From contig CALZAE010000008.1 in the NCBI GenBank assembly GCA_945612235.1, forward strand, positions 1-52,101: a stretch of DNA of 52,101 nucleotides. The letters run 5' to 3'. Below, piece by piece: positions 1 through 10,957 of the stretch. This stretch comes from an uncultured Gammaproteobacteria bacterium (GTDB lineage: Bacteria > Pseudomonadota > Gammaproteobacteria > Pseudomonadales > Pseudomonadaceae). Position numbers and translations under genes: made by a program. Within the stretch, counting starts at the first letter, position 1. Each line of letters begins with the position of its first letter. Below the pieces are notes generated by a model. It saw nothing but the letters and a program-made list of their open reading frames with translations, was not told the origin of the DNA and did not search any database.

Positions 1-1180
<1,180 letters not shown>

Positions 1181-1183
1181 TCA

Positions 1184-1200
1184 CTATGGCTTGGCCATAG
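1184..1200 (-). other. Perfect 7-bp hairpin just upstream of the SAH riboswitch
   Basis: CTATGGC-CAA-GCCATAG forms a perfect stem with a 3-base loop about 10 bases 5' of the aptamer on the ahcY strand. It has no U-tract, so it is not a normal terminator. It could be a 5' protective hairpin or an operator half of the ahcY promoter; the sequence alone does not decide. Confidence 0.35.
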
Positions 1201-1328
1201 CGCGGGGTGATTATAGCGAGGCTTTGCAAATTGACAAAGGGGTAAAATGGGAAGAATTTGCTGTGTTGGCGTGAATTTGTATTAAAGTACAGAGCTTATT
1301 GATGACAACTAGAGCAGTAGGAGTGGTT

Positions 1329-1715
1329 ATGACCCTTGCATATTGGTGTGTGTTAGTTGCAATTTTCTTACCGTATGCCTCAACCGTGCTGGCTAAGGCC
1401 AGTGCTGGCGGCTTTAGCCCGCGGCATAACCGTGATCCACGAGCGTTTTTAGCGGGTGCGCAAGGTTTAGCGAGGCGTGCCAATAATGCTCAGCAAAATG
1501 GTTTTGAAATCACTCCAGCCTTTGCCGCAGCGGTGATTATTGCGCATGTAGTCGGAGTGGCTGAACAAGGGCTGATTGACCAAATTGCCTGTGCTTTTGT
1601 CATCAGTCGCGTGTTGTATACTTTATGTTATGCCGCGGACTGGTCACTGTTGCGCTCACTGGTATGGGCGGTTGGTGTGGGCTTAATTGTCAGTTTGTTC
1701 GTGCTGTCAGCCTGA
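1329..1715 (+). CDS. MAPEG family integral membrane protein
   Basis: About 128 residues with four hydrophobic segments and the MAPEG layout: the NRDPRAF segment after the first helix, RRANNAQQNGFE before the second, and SRVLYTLCYAADW in the third. The last resembles the glutathione-binding RxxYxxxY region of microsomal glutathione transferases. Bacterial MAPEG proteins of this length are mostly uncharacterised membrane proteins of the eicosanoid/glutathione family. ATG at 1329 is chosen because TAGGAG lies 5 bases upstream; an in-frame TTG further up has no such site. It is divergent from ahcY. Confidence 0.85.
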   Translation: MTLAYWCVLVAIFLPYASTVLAKASAGGFSPRHNRDPRAFLAGAQGLARRANNAQQNGFEITPAFAAAVIIAHVVGVAEQGLIDQIACAFVISRVLYTLCYAADWSLLRSLVWAVGVGLIVSLFVLSA

Positions 1716-1836
1716 TTTGCAGCGCTATTGTGGCTGGGCTACACCAGCGTATTGATAGCGTGATAAGAGATTTTATGGGACTAGGTCCGGCTTAGGCTCA
1801 ATTCAACGATGTGATGTTAATTAAAGTGGTGAACCT

Positions 1837-2280
1837 GTGTTAAAGCGTAGTGTATTACTGGTAATGGCTATGAGTTTAGCTGCCTGTGGTGGTGTCGACC
1901 CAGATTCGCCTTTGGGTAAACGTAAGGCGATTTTTAAAGAAATGCTCACTGTCAGTGAGGATTTAGGTGGTATGTTGCGTGGACGTGTTGCTTACGATGA
2001 GCAACTCTTTATCGAAAAAGCGTTGCGCTTAGATACTATTTCTAAAGAGCCTTGGCAGCATTTTCCAACTGTGCAAGAAGATGAGAAAAACTCAGCTCGT
2101 GACGAAGTCTGGAAAGAGCAAGAGCGTTTTCAAGAGTTAGCGCGGGCGCTAGAAGAAACCACAGCACATTTAGTACTGAGTACTACTGAGCCGCCGCTGA
2201 ATAAGAGTGTGTTAAGTGTGCGAGTACAAGCGGTTGAGGATGCTTGCGAGTCGTGTCACAAAGAGTTTAGAGCTTATTAA
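1837..2280 (+). CDS. Class II (c'/c556-like) cytochrome c lipoprotein
   Basis: A 147-residue exported protein. Residues 1-17 form a lipoprotein signal peptide ending in the lipobox LAAC (Cys17), so it should be anchored in a membrane facing the periplasm. The haem motif CESCHKEFR is at residues 137-145 near the C-terminus, as in class II cytochromes, preceded by helical, charged sequence that fits a four-helix bundle. The start is GTG; no in-frame ATG gives a better signal peptide. Partner and electron acceptor are not evident. It stands alone between MAPEG and a convergent permease gene. Confidence 0.75.
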   Translation: MLKRSVLLVMAMSLAACGGVDPDSPLGKRKAIFKEMLTVSEDLGGMLRGRVAYDEQLFIEKALRLDTISKEPWQHFPTVQEDEKNSARDEVWKEQERFQELARALEETTAHLVLSTTEPPLNKSVLSVRVQAVEDACESCHKEFRAY

Positions 2281-2286
2281 GAGGCG

Positions 2287-2324
2287 TATTCAGCGCTAGC
2301 ACTTTGTCAGTGCAGCGCTGAATA
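2287..2324. terminator. Long hairpin between convergent genes
   Basis: TATTCAGCGCT and AGCGCTGAATA form an 11-bp perfect outer stem. After one bulged A, GCACT-TTGTC-AGTGC continues the stem. It lies exactly between the cytochrome gene and the convergent DUF3360 gene. There is no clear U-run on either strand, so it may act as a weak bidirectional terminator or a transcript-end stabiliser. Confidence 0.5.
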
Positions 2325-2337
2325 GCCTGTTGCAGGT

Positions 2338-3813
2338 TTAGTGCAGCGCGCGGAATGATTCCATCAGCGCTGGAATACCTTTAAACATACCTACACCTGC
2401 CATCACCGTGCACAGCACAATAAAGACGATGGATGGGATAATCCAGCGGTCAGTACGGGTCATTTTCTGGCCGCGTTCTTTGTCGCCAATAATGCCAATA
2501 TTGTCCAGCAGCACCGTGAGTGACCAGCCAAATACTGGGTTGACCAGGGCGGATGAGAAAATCACAATGGCTGCTGATTGTGCTGTTTTACCTTCGCGAG
2601 TCATTTGCATACCCGCTTCTAGCAGTGGCAAGTACACACCCACAATCAGCGCAACACTGAGTACGGGTGGCCAAATCGCCAAGTCCATTGGGTAGCCCCA
2701 GACTGCCGCAACCACGCAAAGCAAACCCGTTAATACCGCACCGGCTGGAATTGGACGCTTAGCAATTGCTGCCGGAACAATATAAGTACCCCAGGATGAG
2801 GCAATATTGGCGCCACCCAGTGCGGTACCTACCACTTGGCGTGCTGCTGCGACACACATGGTGTCATCAATATTCATCACCACTTTTTGGGCATTTTTTG
2901 GATAGTTCAGATACTGAAACGCGCGGTGTCCGAGGAAGTCCGGTGACCACATCGCAATGGCTAAAACAGCAAAAGGTGCTGCCGCAATAAAGTGCTGCAT
3001 ATTGGGTAAACCCAGCTTCCAGCCTGTATCTTCACCCCACCAATATGCAGGGTTAAGGTTTGGTAGACCGGGTTCTGTAGTGAACTCAAAGGGCGCACCC
3101 AGAGCAAAAGCAATCGCTGCTGCCAATATCGCGCCTAGCGGAATCGCCAGCCAGCGCTTACCTAAATGCTCTAAATAGGCATACATAATAATGGTGGCTA
3201 AAATCACCACAAAAGCGATATAGCCGGCATCAAAACCTTCTGCCCAAGCATAGAGGTATTTGATTTGCGAGGTCATACCAATAAAGCCTAAGAATAGCAG
3301 CAGCCCGCCACAGACCCCGTCACTGGTCAGCCTACCGAGTAAACTTCCCCCTTTAAAAATACCGAGAGTAAAGCCCAGTACACCAATCATCAGTCCCAGC
3401 GCCATCGGATGGCCGCCAGAGGCCACAATAATAGGCACTAGCGGAATTAATGGGCCATGGGTGCCGGCTAAGTTTGCGGTGGGAATCAGAAAGCCAGAGA
3501 AAATCACCACAAATAAAAGTGCGGCAATCAGCATTTCATAGCGGGCGTTTTCAATTACAAAAGATGAGGGCAGGCCTAAGGGCTCAGCAAAGGCTGCAAC
3601 AATAGCTGCCACCATAACAATTTTGCCGATAGTGGCCGCCATGGCGGGCACCCAGTCTTCAACTTCAAAACGGTAGTCACGAAAAGGTAAGTTCATACCC
3701 CAGCGACGTGGGGACATGATTGAAAGCTCGTGCTCTAGGTATTCTTGACGCGATGCAAACTCGCTTTGCGGGCGGTGTAAGGCGCGGTAACTTTGAGAAT
3801 CATCCTTTGCCAT
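2338..3813 (-). CDS. DUF3360 family inner-membrane permease
   Basis: A 491-residue polytopic protein with about 12 hydrophobic segments following a cytoplasmic N-terminus rich in charged residues (MSPRRWGMNLPFRDYRFEVE). The ANLAGTHGPLIPLVPIIVASGGHP segment and repeated glycine-rich helices recall the purine/sulfate permease (APC-like, SLC26/SLC23) fold. The whole-length match to my memory of DUF3360 proteins from marine gamma-proteobacteria is strong. Substrate is unknown to me. The gene is monocistronic and preceded by a strong hairpin with a U-tract only about 27 bases before the start codon, so expression probably depends on anti-termination or leader control. Confidence 0.8.
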   Translation of the reverse strand: MAKDDSQSYRALHRPQSEFASRQEYLEHELSIMSPRRWGMNLPFRDYRFEVEDWVPAMAATIGKIVMVAAIVAAFAEPLGLPSSFVIENARYEMLIAALLFVVIFSGFLIPTANLAGTHGPLIPLVPIIVASGGHPMALGLMIGVLGFTLGIFKGGSLLGRLTSDGVCGGLLLFLGFIGMTSQIKYLYAWAEGFDAGYIAFVVILATIIMYAYLEHLGKRWLAIPLGAILAAAIAFALGAPFEFTTEPGLPNLNPAYWWGEDTGWKLGLPNMQHFIAAAPFAVLAIAMWSPDFLGHRAFQYLNYPKNAQKVVMNIDDTMCVAAARQVVGTALGGANIASSWGTYIVPAAIAKRPIPAGAVLTGLLCVVAAVWGYPMDLAIWPPVLSVALIVGVYLPLLEAGMQMTREGKTAQSAAIVIFSSALVNPVFGWSLTVLLDNIGIIGDKERGQKMTRTDRWIIPSIVFIVLCTVMAGVGMFKGIPALMESFRALH

Positions 3814-3840
3814 TTTATTGCTCTTTTAATATATGCCTCA

Positions 3841-3900
3841 AATAAAAAAGACAGGCGGGCAAGGCTACCATGCGGTAGCGCTGTGCTGAGTCTGTCTTTG
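3841..3900 (-). promoter_or_regulatory. Attenuator-like hairpin with U-tract in the DUF3360 leader
   Basis: Reverse strand: AAAGACAG, a 12-base internal segment, GCTACC-GCAT-GGTAGC, a 9-base segment, then CTGTCTTTTTT. The outer 8-bp stem and inner 6-bp stem enclose an asymmetric internal loop, and a run of U follows at once. It could end ligB transcripts. However, the U-run is only about 27 bases from the DUF3360 ATG, too close for a separate promoter plus leader. DUF3360 transcription must therefore cross it. A possible TATAAA -10 element lies at about 3918-3923 on the same strand. Confidence 0.6.
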
Positions 3901-4058
3901 CTAATGTTTCTTATTTTTATAGGGGGCGCATAAGCGCAAGTGATTGAACTGCAATGCAATTAAAGCTGCATATCTTGAACAGCAGTAGCGCTAACTGCAA
4001 TAGGCCTTTTGTATGGTGATGTTACCGCTGTAAATGTGAGGTGCTGCGCCTTAAATGA

Positions 4059-5798
<1,740 letters not shown>

Positions 5799-5814
5799 TC
5801 AGAAAACGGCTTGA

Positions 5815-5830
5815 TTAAGGTTCAGTTAAG
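5815..5830 (+). promoter_or_regulatory. TTAAG-N6-TTAAG response-regulator box
   Basis: TTAAG-GTTCAG-TTAAG lies 45 bases before the flavocytochrome start codon. This spacing equals the box recalled for the iron-responsive regulator BqsR of P. aeruginosa, and it resembles PmrA boxes. A TAGATT hexamer at 5836-5841 could be the -10 element, with the direct repeat occupying the -35 region as is normal for OmpR-class activators. Confidence 0.55.
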
Positions 5831-5875
5831 GCGCGTAGATTAAGCTCCTGCACAGGATGTTAAAGGACGAAGGTG

Positions 5876-7171
5876 ATGAAAAAGATTTTATACAGTGTTG
5901 CTTTAGTGATTGTTGCAGTATGGGTGATCACCCTGCAGGGGCAAACTGCGCCCACTGATATTTGGTGGTGGCGTAAGCAGTTGATTTACGTGACCGGACT
6001 GGCTTCTTTTGTGTTGATGTCGCTGATTATGCTGTTGGCTGTCCGTCCACGTTGGTTAGAAAAACCACTGCATGGACTGGATAAAATGTATCGCCTGCAT
6101 AAATGGGCGGGTATCTGGGCGATCGGCCTTGCTGTCAGCCACTATGTATTGAAGCTATCGAAAGATGTACTGAAAGTGTTTTTTGAGCGCGGTATTAAAG
6201 AGCCGCGCCTTGAGACTTTTTTAGAGATGTTTCGCGGTGTCGCTAAAGATATTGGTGAATGGACGGTTTGGATTCTGGCCATTATGTTGGTGATGACTTT
6301 ATGGCAGCGCTTTCCTTACCATATTTGGCGTTATGCGCATAAAGCCTTAGCGGTTGTTTATATTGCTCTGGCGTTTCACGGTGTCGTATTAGCACCGGCT
6401 GATTGGTGGTTGCAGCCTGCAGGCCTATTGCTGGCAGTGGTCACAGCTGTCGGTGTCTACTGCGCGTTGATTGCACTGAGTGGCCGTATTGGTCATACAC
6501 GTCGTTATCAAGGTCGTGTAGTGAGTGTTAAACAGCATCCTGGTGATGTGCTCGAAGTGACCTGCCAGTTACCGAAACAATGGGAGCATCAGCCGGGGCA
6601 GTTTGCCTTTATAACCCTTGACCGCTTTGAAGGTGCGCATCCCTTTACAGTCAATAGTGCCAGTCGTGGTGACGGTCAAGTGCGCTTTGCAATTAAGGCT
6701 TTGGGCGATTACACCGCACGTTTACAGACTGAGTTAGATGTGGGCCGAGCGGTTATTATTGAGGGGCCTTATGGCTGCTTTGATATGCAGCACGATAGTG
6801 GCAGTCAGCAAATATGGATCGGTGCAGGTATCGGTATCACGCCCTTTATTGCTTGGCTTGAATCCTTGCAAGCTCATCCTGAGCAAGCACCGCAGGCGAC
6901 CTTATATTATTGTGTAAAAAATGCTCAAGAAGACCAGTTTTCTGAACAGTTACAACGTTTATGTGCTGCGTTACCCAATATTACTTTGCAGTTGCATTAC
7001 AGTGATCAATACGGGCATTTAACGGCTGATAAGGTACTGCAGGGTCAATCTGCGGATACTCATATATGGTTCTGTGGTCCACAAAATTTTGCTCAAGCGT
7101 TACAACAGGGTATGCAAGCGCAGGGCAGTCCCGCAGGTAACTTTCATAAAGAATACTTCCAGATGCGTTAA
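5876..7171 (+). CDS. Ferric-reductase-like transmembrane flavocytochrome
   Basis: About 431 residues. The N-terminal half has six hydrophobic segments with paired histidines (LHKWAG, VSHYVLKL, YAHKALAVVY, AFHGVVL), as expected for haem-binding ferric reductase-like domains. The C-terminal half is a ferredoxin-reductase module with an FAD-binding segment (HPFTVNSAS), IEGPYGCFD, the NAD-binding GAGIGITPFIAW and a CGPQNF motif near the end. It probably moves electrons from NAD(P)H across the inner membrane to ferric chelates or another acceptor. ATG at 5876 with AAAGGA 8 bases upstream is preferred over an in-frame GTG at 5873. An OmpR-class response-regulator box precedes it. Confidence 0.88.
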   Translation: MKKILYSVALVIVAVWVITLQGQTAPTDIWWWRKQLIYVTGLASFVLMSLIMLLAVRPRWLEKPLHGLDKMYRLHKWAGIWAIGLAVSHYVLKLSKDVLKVFFERGIKEPRLETFLEMFRGVAKDIGEWTVWILAIMLVMTLWQRFPYHIWRYAHKALAVVYIALAFHGVVLAPADWWLQPAGLLLAVVTAVGVYCALIALSGRIGHTRRYQGRVVSVKQHPGDVLEVTCQLPKQWEHQPGQFAFITLDRFEGAHPFTVNSASRGDGQVRFAIKALGDYTARLQTELDVGRAVIIEGPYGCFDMQHDSGSQQIWIGAGIGITPFIAWLESLQAHPEQAPQATLYYCVKNAQEDQFSEQLQRLCAALPNITLQLHYSDQYGHLTADKVLQGQSADTHIWFCGPQNFAQALQQGMQAQGSPAGNFHKEYFQMR

Positions 7172-7223
7172 GGCTGGACGCTGACGAGCGGTGTGCTAAG
7201 CATGCCGCAAAGCCCGCATTAGA

Positions 7224-7871
7224 CTATTGAGTATCGGACGAGTGATATAACCAATCAATCTCAGGATAATCAGCAAAAGCACTGGGGAATAGATATTCGC
7301 CGCTAAAAAAGGGCGCATTGACTTGCTGCCATGCTGGCTGAAAAGGGATGGCAGTGTGCTGCAACGCATCGGCCAGTAGCGTGGTGCAATATAAATGTTC
7401 GCTGCTGCGCTCTGCTAAGACAAAGGGTTGCTGTAACTGTTGCAGGACGCGTTGAGCCGCGCGCTGATTTTCTTGCTCAGTCACAAAACGCGGTCTGGCT
7501 ATCGCAAAGCTGTGCGCAAATTGCGGGGCAATAAACTCGCTGAGGGTTGAGGCCAGCACTTGGTCACTGCGCTGCGGGTCGTCATCGGTGGTGGCATGCA
7601 CAATCAGCGGTTCAGGTTGCAGGCTAACCACCATGCCAATATGTGAAAATTCACTTTTGCTCAGAGTTTGAATGAACTGGCTTTCGGCTGATGTGCCTGC
7701 GCGAAATACCCAGTCACCCACAGCTAATGGCGGCAGCGTCGCTGTTTGAAATACAGGACGCACCGCCGGCGCTGGGGCAATATAAAGCAGCATAAATAAA
7801 CCAACGATTGCGCTGATCAGTAGCGCAATCGGTAGGTGCTGCTGTTTAAGTCTGACTAGCATGTTGAACAT
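7224..7871 (-). CDS. YiiX/YebB-like permuted NlpC/P60 family hydrolase
   Basis: A 215-residue protein with one N-terminal membrane helix (about residues 13-31), then a papain-like domain in circularly permuted order: FSHIGMVV with His77 comes first, and EHLYCTTLLADAL with Cys162 later. This order is characteristic of the YiiX/YebB (formerly DUF830) group, thought to cleave amide or peptide bonds, possibly in the cell envelope or on lipids. It follows a DUF4878 lipoprotein gene on the same strand with a 30-base gap, suggesting co-transcription. Two ATGs (7871 and 7862) are possible and neither has a clear ribosome binding site. Confidence 0.75.
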   Translation of the reverse strand: MFNMLVRLKQQHLPIALLISAIVGLFMLLYIAPAPAVRPVFQTATLPPLAVGDWVFRAGTSAESQFIQTLSKSEFSHIGMVVSLQPEPLIVHATTDDDPQRSDQVLASTLSEFIAPQFAHSFAIARPRFVTEQENQRAAQRVLQQLQQPFVLAERSSEHLYCTTLLADALQHTAIPFQPAWQQVNAPFFSGEYLFPSAFADYPEIDWLYHSSDTQ

Positions 7872-7901
7872 GGCGTGTTAAGTATGCTGATCGATGCAGC
7901 C

Positions 7902-8306
7902 TTACAGGGATACTTTCCAGCCATCTTCAGTTTTTGCTAAGACAATATTTTCTTGTTTCACTGGTGCATCTTCTTTTTTGTAGTGAATGGTTGCAACTAA
8001 GCTGGCCCGGGTCTTCTCATCGTTATATTCGGTTTTTGAATAGCTCACATCTTTCACGCCACCAAAACGGATGGCGCGTGAACTGGTATCTGCCAACATC
8101 ATGCTGAGTTTGCCACGGACCATTGCATGCTGTTCTTTGCTTGCATCAGTTGGGATTTCCAGTGTCTGCATCACACCATCAATATCATTGGCGAGGATGG
8201 CATCGACATATTTTTTTGCTACTTGTTCTGGTGAATTACTGGCTGAGCAGGCGATTAACAAGGCTGCAGTCAGCAGCATAAATAGACCATTACGCAGAGT
8301 TTGCAT
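7902..8306 (-). CDS. DUF4878-like lipoprotein
   Basis: A 134-residue predicted lipoprotein. The signal peptide ends in LLIAC with Cys20 as lipidation site. The rest (PEQVAKKYVDAILANDIDGVMQ, then a short beta-rich domain ending in EDGWKVSL) fits the cystatin/NTF2-like DUF4878 pattern found in small secreted bacterial proteins. AAGGA lies 5 bases before ATG. It is probably co-transcribed with the following YiiX-like gene. Function is unknown. Confidence 0.7.
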   Translation of the reverse strand: MQTLRNGLFMLLTAALLIACSASNSPEQVAKKYVDAILANDIDGVMQTLEIPTDASKEQHAMVRGKLSMMLADTSSRAIRFGGVKDVSYSKTEYNDEKTRASLVATIHYKKEDAPVKQENIVLAKTEDGWKVSL

Positions 8307-8460
8307 GAGACTTCCTTAGTAAAAGAGGGTGTGATGGATGCAGTATAACTGTTGTGGTATTTGAGCGAAGACATCAGCAATAGTTTGTTGGGCATGATGT
8401 ATTATTTTGTACTTTTTAGCATGGTTAACAGAGTAAGTTAGACACTTTGTAATTATTTTA

Positions 8461-8475
8461 TAGACGACTGGTCTA
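8461..8475. promoter_or_regulatory. TAGAC-N5-GTCTA dyad upstream of yqhD
   Basis: TAGAC-GACTG-GTCTA is a perfect 5-bp dyad in an AT-rich stretch about 100 bases before yqhD. It resembles, from memory, sites of TetR-family electrophile sensors such as NemR. No such regulator gene is in the window. It could equally serve the divergent lipoprotein gene. Confidence 0.4.
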
Positions 8476-8575
8476 ATTTGATTTATCTTAGCGCCACTCG
8501 AGTTGTTAGGTAATTTAAATATCGGGCGGGCTGGATATCGCCGCCGCTGTTTACCCTTATAGGAGTCACCGAACC

Positions 8576-9733
8576 ATGCTTAATTTTGATTTTTACAACC
8601 CCACGCATATCAGTTTTGGCCAAGGACATATTGCTAAGTTAGATAGTTTCGTCCCTATGGATGCCAAGGTTATGGTGTTGTTTGGTGGCCAAAGCGCCCA
8701 GCGCACCGGCACTTTAGATGAAGTGCAGCAGGCACTGGGCGCGCGCCAAGTGCTTTTGTTTGGTGGTGTTGAGGCTAACCCGACTTATGAAAAGTTGATG
8801 CAAGCTGTAGAAATTGCTCGAGAGCAAAAAATTGATTTCTTGCTGGCCGTCGGTGGCGGCTCAGTGATTGATGGTGCAAAATTTGTTGCAGCTGCTATCC
8901 CTTACGTGGGCGAACCATGGAATATCTTATTGACTGGCGGCCGCGATATTAAAGCAGCGTTACCCATAGGTACGGTATTAACCTTAGCGGCAACGGGTTC
9001 AGAGATGAATAACGGCAGTGTCATTACCCGTAAATCTTTGCAATCTAAATTACCTTTCCATAGCGACTTAGTGTTTCCCAAGTTTTCTATTCTTGATCCC
9101 GCCAAAAGTTTTACTTTGCCTGAGCGCCAAGTTGCCAACGGCGTAGTGGATGCCTTTGTGCATGTGATTGAGCAATATTTAACCTATCCAGTGAATGCAC
9201 CGGTGCAAGACCGTTTTGCTGAAGGCTTATTGCAAACGTTAATTGAGCAAGGCCCATTAGCGCTGAGCCAGCCTGATGATTATGAGGTGCGCGCTAATCT
9301 GATGTGGGTTGCAACCTTGGCACTGAATGGTTTGATTGGTGCAGGTGTGCCGCAAGATTGGTCTACACACTTAATTGGCCATGAACTGACTGCGTTATAT
9401 AGCTTAGACCATGCGCAAACTCTAGCGATTATTTTGCCTGCGATGATGCAAGAGCGCCGTGCAGCTAAAGGTGAGAAATTACTGCAATACGCAGAGCGAG
9501 TGTGGAATCTACGTGATGGTGAGGCCGAGCAGCGCATTGATACTGCGATTGAAAAAACCCGCGCATTCTTTGAAAGTCTAGGCGTAAAAACCTACCTTAA
9601 AGATTACAACCTTGGGCAAGATGCTGTTGAAACAGCGCTAAAGCAGCTTGAGCAGCACGGCATGCTGAAACTGGGTGAGCATCAGGATATTGATCTGGCG
9701 GTGAGCCGTCGGGTGCTTGAAGCCAGTCTTTAA
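8576..9733 (+). CDS. yqhD: NADPH-dependent aldehyde reductase (iron-containing ADH family)
   Basis: A 385-residue homologue of E. coli YqhD along its full length, recognisable by AVGGGSVIDGAKF (nucleotide binding), TLAATGSEMN, QVANGVVDAFVHVIEQYL, GVPQDWSTHLIGHELTA and DHAQTLAI. The Asp and three His that bind the metal are present in the last three motifs. YqhD reduces short aldehydes, including products of lipid peroxidation, with NADPH in the cytoplasm. The start has TAGGAG upstream. The gene is followed after 21 bases by a CurA-like reductase, so both probably form a reactive-carbonyl detoxification operon. A TetR-type dyad lies in the promoter region. Confidence 0.93.
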   Translation: MLNFDFYNPTHISFGQGHIAKLDSFVPMDAKVMVLFGGQSAQRTGTLDEVQQALGARQVLLFGGVEANPTYEKLMQAVEIAREQKIDFLLAVGGGSVIDGAKFVAAAIPYVGEPWNILLTGGRDIKAALPIGTVLTLAATGSEMNNGSVITRKSLQSKLPFHSDLVFPKFSILDPAKSFTLPERQVANGVVDAFVHVIEQYLTYPVNAPVQDRFAEGLLQTLIEQGPLALSQPDDYEVRANLMWVATLALNGLIGAGVPQDWSTHLIGHELTALYSLDHAQTLAIILPAMMQERRAAKGEKLLQYAERVWNLRDGEAEQRIDTAIEKTRAFFESLGVKTYLKDYNLGQDAVETALKQLEQHGMLKLGEHQDIDLAVSRRVLEASL

Positions 9734-9754
9734 TTATATTTTTAGGAGTTCTAT

Positions 9755-10792
9755 ATGACCCAATCTACTCAGAGTAATCGCCGTGTCGTTCTGGCCTCGC
9801 GCCCGCATGGTGCGCCAACGCCAGCTAACTTCCGTCTTGAAGAGCAAGCCATTCCGACCCCAGCAGACGGTCAGGTGTTGCTGCGTACGGTGTATTTATC
9901 CCTTGACCCGTATATGCGTGGACGCATGAGTGATGGCCCGTCCTACGCTGAACCGGTCGCCGTCGATGATGTCATGGTCGGTGCTGTGGTCAGTCGTGTG
10001 GTGGAGTCAAAGCATGCAAAATTTGCCAAAGGTGATTGGGTGTTAGCCAATAGCGGTTGGCAAGATTATGCAGTCAGTGATGGTGCTGACTTAATGCCGC
10101 TCGGCAACGCACCGAAGAATCCATCGTATGCCTTGGGGATTCTCGGCATGCCAGGCTTTACTGCCTATATGGGCTTGCTCGATATTGGTAAACCCAAAGA
10201 AGGCGAGACCCTTGTGGTGGCTGCGGCGACTGGTCCAGTTGGCGCTACGGTTGGGCAAATCGGTAAGATCAAAGGCTGCCGTGTTGTTGGTGTTGCCGGA
10301 GGTGTTGAAAAATGCCGTTATGCGGTCGAAGTGCAAGGTTTTGATGCCTGTATCGATCACCATGCGGAAGACTTTGCTGAGCAATTGGCGCAAGCCTGTC
10401 CGCAAGGCATTGATGTGTACTATGAGAACGTTGGCGGTAAAGTCTTTGATGCCGTACTGCCGCTACTCAATACTAAAGCGCGTATTCCAGTGTGTGGTGT
10501 GATTGCTAACTACAACGCTACCGCTTTGCCATCTGGCCCAGATCGTTTGGGGCTACTGATGAGCACAATCTTGATTAAGCGCTTAACAGTGCAAGGCTTT
10601 ATCATTTTTGATGACTACGCATCGCGTTACCCAGAATTTAGCGCCGATATGCAAAAGTGGTTGGCTAATCAGCAAATGACCTACCGTGAAGACCTCGTAG
10701 CAGGCCTAGCCAATGCGCCAGAAGCCTTTATTGGCCTATTGCAGGGCAGTAATTTTGGTAAGTTGGTAATTCAAGTGGGGGCTGAAGAGTAG
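9755..10792 (+). CDS. NADP-dependent MDR-family oxidoreductase (CurA/leukotriene-B4-dehydrogenase-like)
   Basis: A 345-residue zinc-independent medium-chain reductase. It begins RRVVLASRPHGAPTPANFRL and has LSLDPYMRGRM, ILGMPGFTAYMGLLDIG, the nucleotide-binding AAATGPVGATVGQIGKIKGC and YYENVGGKVFDAVLP. These are typical of E. coli CurA/YncB and mammalian prostaglandin reductase, which reduce the C=C bond of enones with NADPH. It follows yqhD by 21 bases with its own TTAGGAG site, so it is almost certainly the second gene of that operon. The exact substrate cannot be told from sequence. Confidence 0.9.
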   Translation: MTQSTQSNRRVVLASRPHGAPTPANFRLEEQAIPTPADGQVLLRTVYLSLDPYMRGRMSDGPSYAEPVAVDDVMVGAVVSRVVESKHAKFAKGDWVLANSGWQDYAVSDGADLMPLGNAPKNPSYALGILGMPGFTAYMGLLDIGKPKEGETLVVAAATGPVGATVGQIGKIKGCRVVGVAGGVEKCRYAVEVQGFDACIDHHAEDFAEQLAQACPQGIDVYYENVGGKVFDAVLPLLNTKARIPVCGVIANYNATALPSGPDRLGLLMSTILIKRLTVQGFIIFDDYASRYPEFSADMQKWLANQQMTYREDLVAGLANAPEAFIGLLQGSNFGKLVIQVGAEE

Positions 10793-10820
10793 TAATTAGC
10801 ATCTTTTAGAGAGTGTGGTG

Positions 10821-10850
10821 AAGTACAAATAGGCCTGCCTTTTTGTGCTT
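10821..10850 (+). terminator. Hairpin after the yqhD-curA pair
   Basis: A symmetric 30-base hairpin: AAGTACAAA pairs with TTTGTGCTT (one G-U), one T-T mismatch follows, then AGG-CCTG-CCT. The outer A/T pairs place T residues on the descending arm, giving a terminator-like element shortly after the stop codon. Confidence 0.5.
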
Positions 10851-10854
10851 CACT

Positions 10855-10931
10855 GCAACTCATAACTTGTAGTGTGAGTTGCATCAGGACTTTGGATATT
10901 GAGACAGACTACATCTGCGGTGTTAGTCTCA
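10855..10931 (+). promoter_or_regulatory. Two leader hairpins before the deaminase gene
   Basis: GCAACTCA (10855-10862) pairs with TGAGTTGC (10875-10882). Downstream, AGACTACA (10906-10913) can pair with TGTTAGTCT ending at 10929, while the flanking TGAGAC (10900-10905) can pair with GTCTCA (10926-10931). The last two options compete for the same GTCT bases, so the region could be an RNA switch, or the dyads could be protein sites. It matches no riboswitch that I recognise. Confidence 0.35.
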
Positions 10932-10957
10932 TTTTAAGCCAAACTTGAGTGACAACT

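Noticed and set aside
3735-3959. Reverse-strand 74-codon frame upstream of the DUF3360 start
   Set aside because: It overlaps the DUF3360 N-terminus in another frame and covers the attenuator hairpin; there is no protein-like pattern.
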